From VXPQ01 sp965117025 (GTDB lineage: Bacteria; Bacteroidota; Rhodothermia; Rhodothermales; VXPQ01): a DNA stretch of 64,000 bases. The stretch is taken from positions 62,001 to 126,000 of the forward strand of contig OZ220746.1 of NCBI GenBank assembly GCA_965117025.1, read 5' to 3'. The notes under the pieces were generated by a model, which was not told where the DNA came from, did not search any database, and saw only the letters and a program-made list of their open reading frames with translations. Below are positions 62,925 to 64,000 of this stretch, piece after piece; position 1 is the stretch's first letter; each line of letters begins with the position of its first letter. A program made the translations under genes and the position numbers.

Positions 62925-64000
62925 ATGAAGAAAGCGGAGAACGGCATATTGCCGTACTTCCGGAAGACCACGCTGGAGAACGGCGTTCGGGTTCTTTCGG
63001 AGCGTATTCCGTCGGTTCGATCCATTTCTGTGGGGGTATGGGTCGCAACAGGCAGCCGGGACGAACGCGCTGCGGAGCGCGGCATCAGTCATTTCCTTGA
63101 GCACATGGTGTTCAAAGGTACGCGGAAGCGGCGCATGCATCATATTGCCCGCCGCATGGAGTCCGTGGGTGGCTACCTGAATGCGTTTACGGCCAAGGAG
63201 TACACGTGCTACTATGCTCGCGCACTGGACGAACATCTTGTCCGGGCGATAGATACGGTGTGCGATCTCATTCTCTTTCCGACCTTGCCCGAGAAAGAGA
63301 TCGAGAAGGAGAAGGGCGTGATCCTCGAAGAGATGAAAATGTACGAGGATGCCCCGGAAGACCTCGTATTTGACCGGTTTGAATCCGTCGTCTACGATGG
63401 CCATGCGCTCGGCGCTCCCGTGATCGGGTATCCCCGGACGGTGCAATCGTTCAATCGGGAGATGCTATGCGATTATATGGGCGGCCACTATGTCCCGAAT
63501 CGTGTGGTGCTTGTAGTGGCCGGGAACGCGGAGCACGACGATGTCGTGCGTATCGCTGAGGGGATGCTGGCGGATATGCCGATAGCTGAGCACCCGGTCC
63601 GGCGCACACCCGTGAATGGCTATGTCCCCCATGACTTCGTGGAACCCCGACCGATCCAGCAGGCCCATTTCGTGATGGGTGCGCGCGGGCTGAGCGTTGG
63701 CAACGAGGACCGGGTGGCGTTCACCGTATTGAATACGTTATTGGGTGGCGGGATGTCGAGCCGGCTCAACCAGAATGTGCGGGAGAAATACGGTTTTTGC
63801 TATAGCATTGGGTCCTTTGCGAATATGCACTCGGACTCGGGCGATTTCGGGGTGTATGCCGCCTCGGATGTACGCAAGATGGAACGGGTGAAGCGATTGA
63901 TCCGAAAGGAGTTGCGGTATTTTGTCGACGTTCCGATCGGAAACCGTACGCTCAACGAGGCGAAAAATCAGGTGCGGGGTGCTCTGATGCTCGGCCTCGA
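62925..64000 (+). CDS. M16 family zinc metallopeptidase, cut by the window end
   Basis: At least 358 residues; no stop before the window edge. The inverted zinc motif HxxEH is HFLEH (56-60), with the downstream glutamate in EEMKMYEDAPEDL. The usual M16 landmarks follow (ESVGGYLNAFTAKEYTCYYA; LNTLLGGGMSSRLNQNVREKYGFCYSI, partly cited). Processing-peptidase-like M16 proteins next to pnp are common in many bacteria. The substrate is unknown. The ATG at 62925 lies 27 bases after the pnp stop. Confidence 0.93.
   Translation, partial: MKKAENGILPYFRKTTLENGVRVLSERIPSVRSISVGVWVATGSRDERAAERGISHFLEHMVFKGTRKRRMHHIARRMESVGGYLNAFTAKEYTCYYARALDEHLVRAIDTVCDLILFPTLPEKEIEKEKGVILEEMKMYEDAPEDLVFDRFESVVYDGHALGAPVIGYPRTVQSFNREMLCDYMGGHYVPNRVVLVVAGNAEHDDVVRIAEGMLADMPIAEHPVRRTPVNGYVPHDFVEPRPIQQAHFVMGARGLSVGNEDRVAFTVLNTLLGGGMSSRLNQNVREKYGFCYSIGSFANMHSDSGDFGVYAASDVRKMERVKRLIRKELRYFVDVPIGNRTLNEAKNQVRGALMLGL

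Overview
The window reads as a chromosomal segment of a GC-rich Bacteroidota-type bacterium, most like the Rhodothermota/Rhodothermales branch. This is inference from three things: C-terminal Por/T9SS-type sorting tails on two secreted proteins, a chain of parvulin lipoproteins, and vertebrate-like alanine/lysine-rich extensions on translation proteins. There is no rRNA gene here to confirm it, and I see no tRNA, CRISPR array or complete insertion sequence.

Layout. 1-9.5 kb (+): NAD-dependent DNA ligase, an SSS symporter, a 7TM-HD phosphohydrolase, two small envelope proteins, then a MerC-like protein and a second SSS (PutP-type) symporter. 9.6-15.1 kb (-): a MoxR ATPase behind three surface-folding proteins of the SurA/PrsA/PpiD type. 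15.4-16.9 kb (+): gltX. 17.0-23.4 kb (-): two large secreted adhesin-like genes with matching sorting tails. The second is broken by three frameshifts and carries a poly-Glu trinucleotide tract and an (AC)18 tract at its start codon. 23.8-26.2 kb (+): an unusual one-piece histidine kinase-receiver-winged helix regulator.

26.3-36.1 kb is an accessory/defence island. It holds a HigBA-like toxin-antitoxin pair; ~200-bp direct repeats, each preceded by a copy of the 5' end of a GNAT gene; an unrecognised two-gene membrane module (four-TM coiled-coil protein plus TM-anchored vWA-like protein); remnants of a small gene and of a K+ channel; a second toxin-antitoxin pair; an intact GNAT gene; a small secreted protein; a GmrSD-like DUF262/HNH protein; and an AT-rich PD-(D/E)XK-type protein directly behind rpsA.

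36.2-64 kb returns to core genes. These are rpsA with a histone H1-like tail and cmk (-); a TrmH methyltransferase, a single-chain fused methylmalonyl-CoA mutase and its chaperone meaB (+); an NCS2 permease with a frameshifted C-terminal ATPase-like domain and an aldehyde dehydrogenase (-); a nested inverted-repeat element; an aminotransferase, prfB with a classical programmed +1 frameshift site, and nadB; then the conserved rimP-nusA-infB-rbfA-truB-ribF-rpsO-pnp cluster behind two tandem terminators, ending in an M16 peptidase cut by the window edge.

The best candidate for an undescribed system is the membrane/vWA gene pair at 27816-29959, inside the repeat-bounded part of the island.
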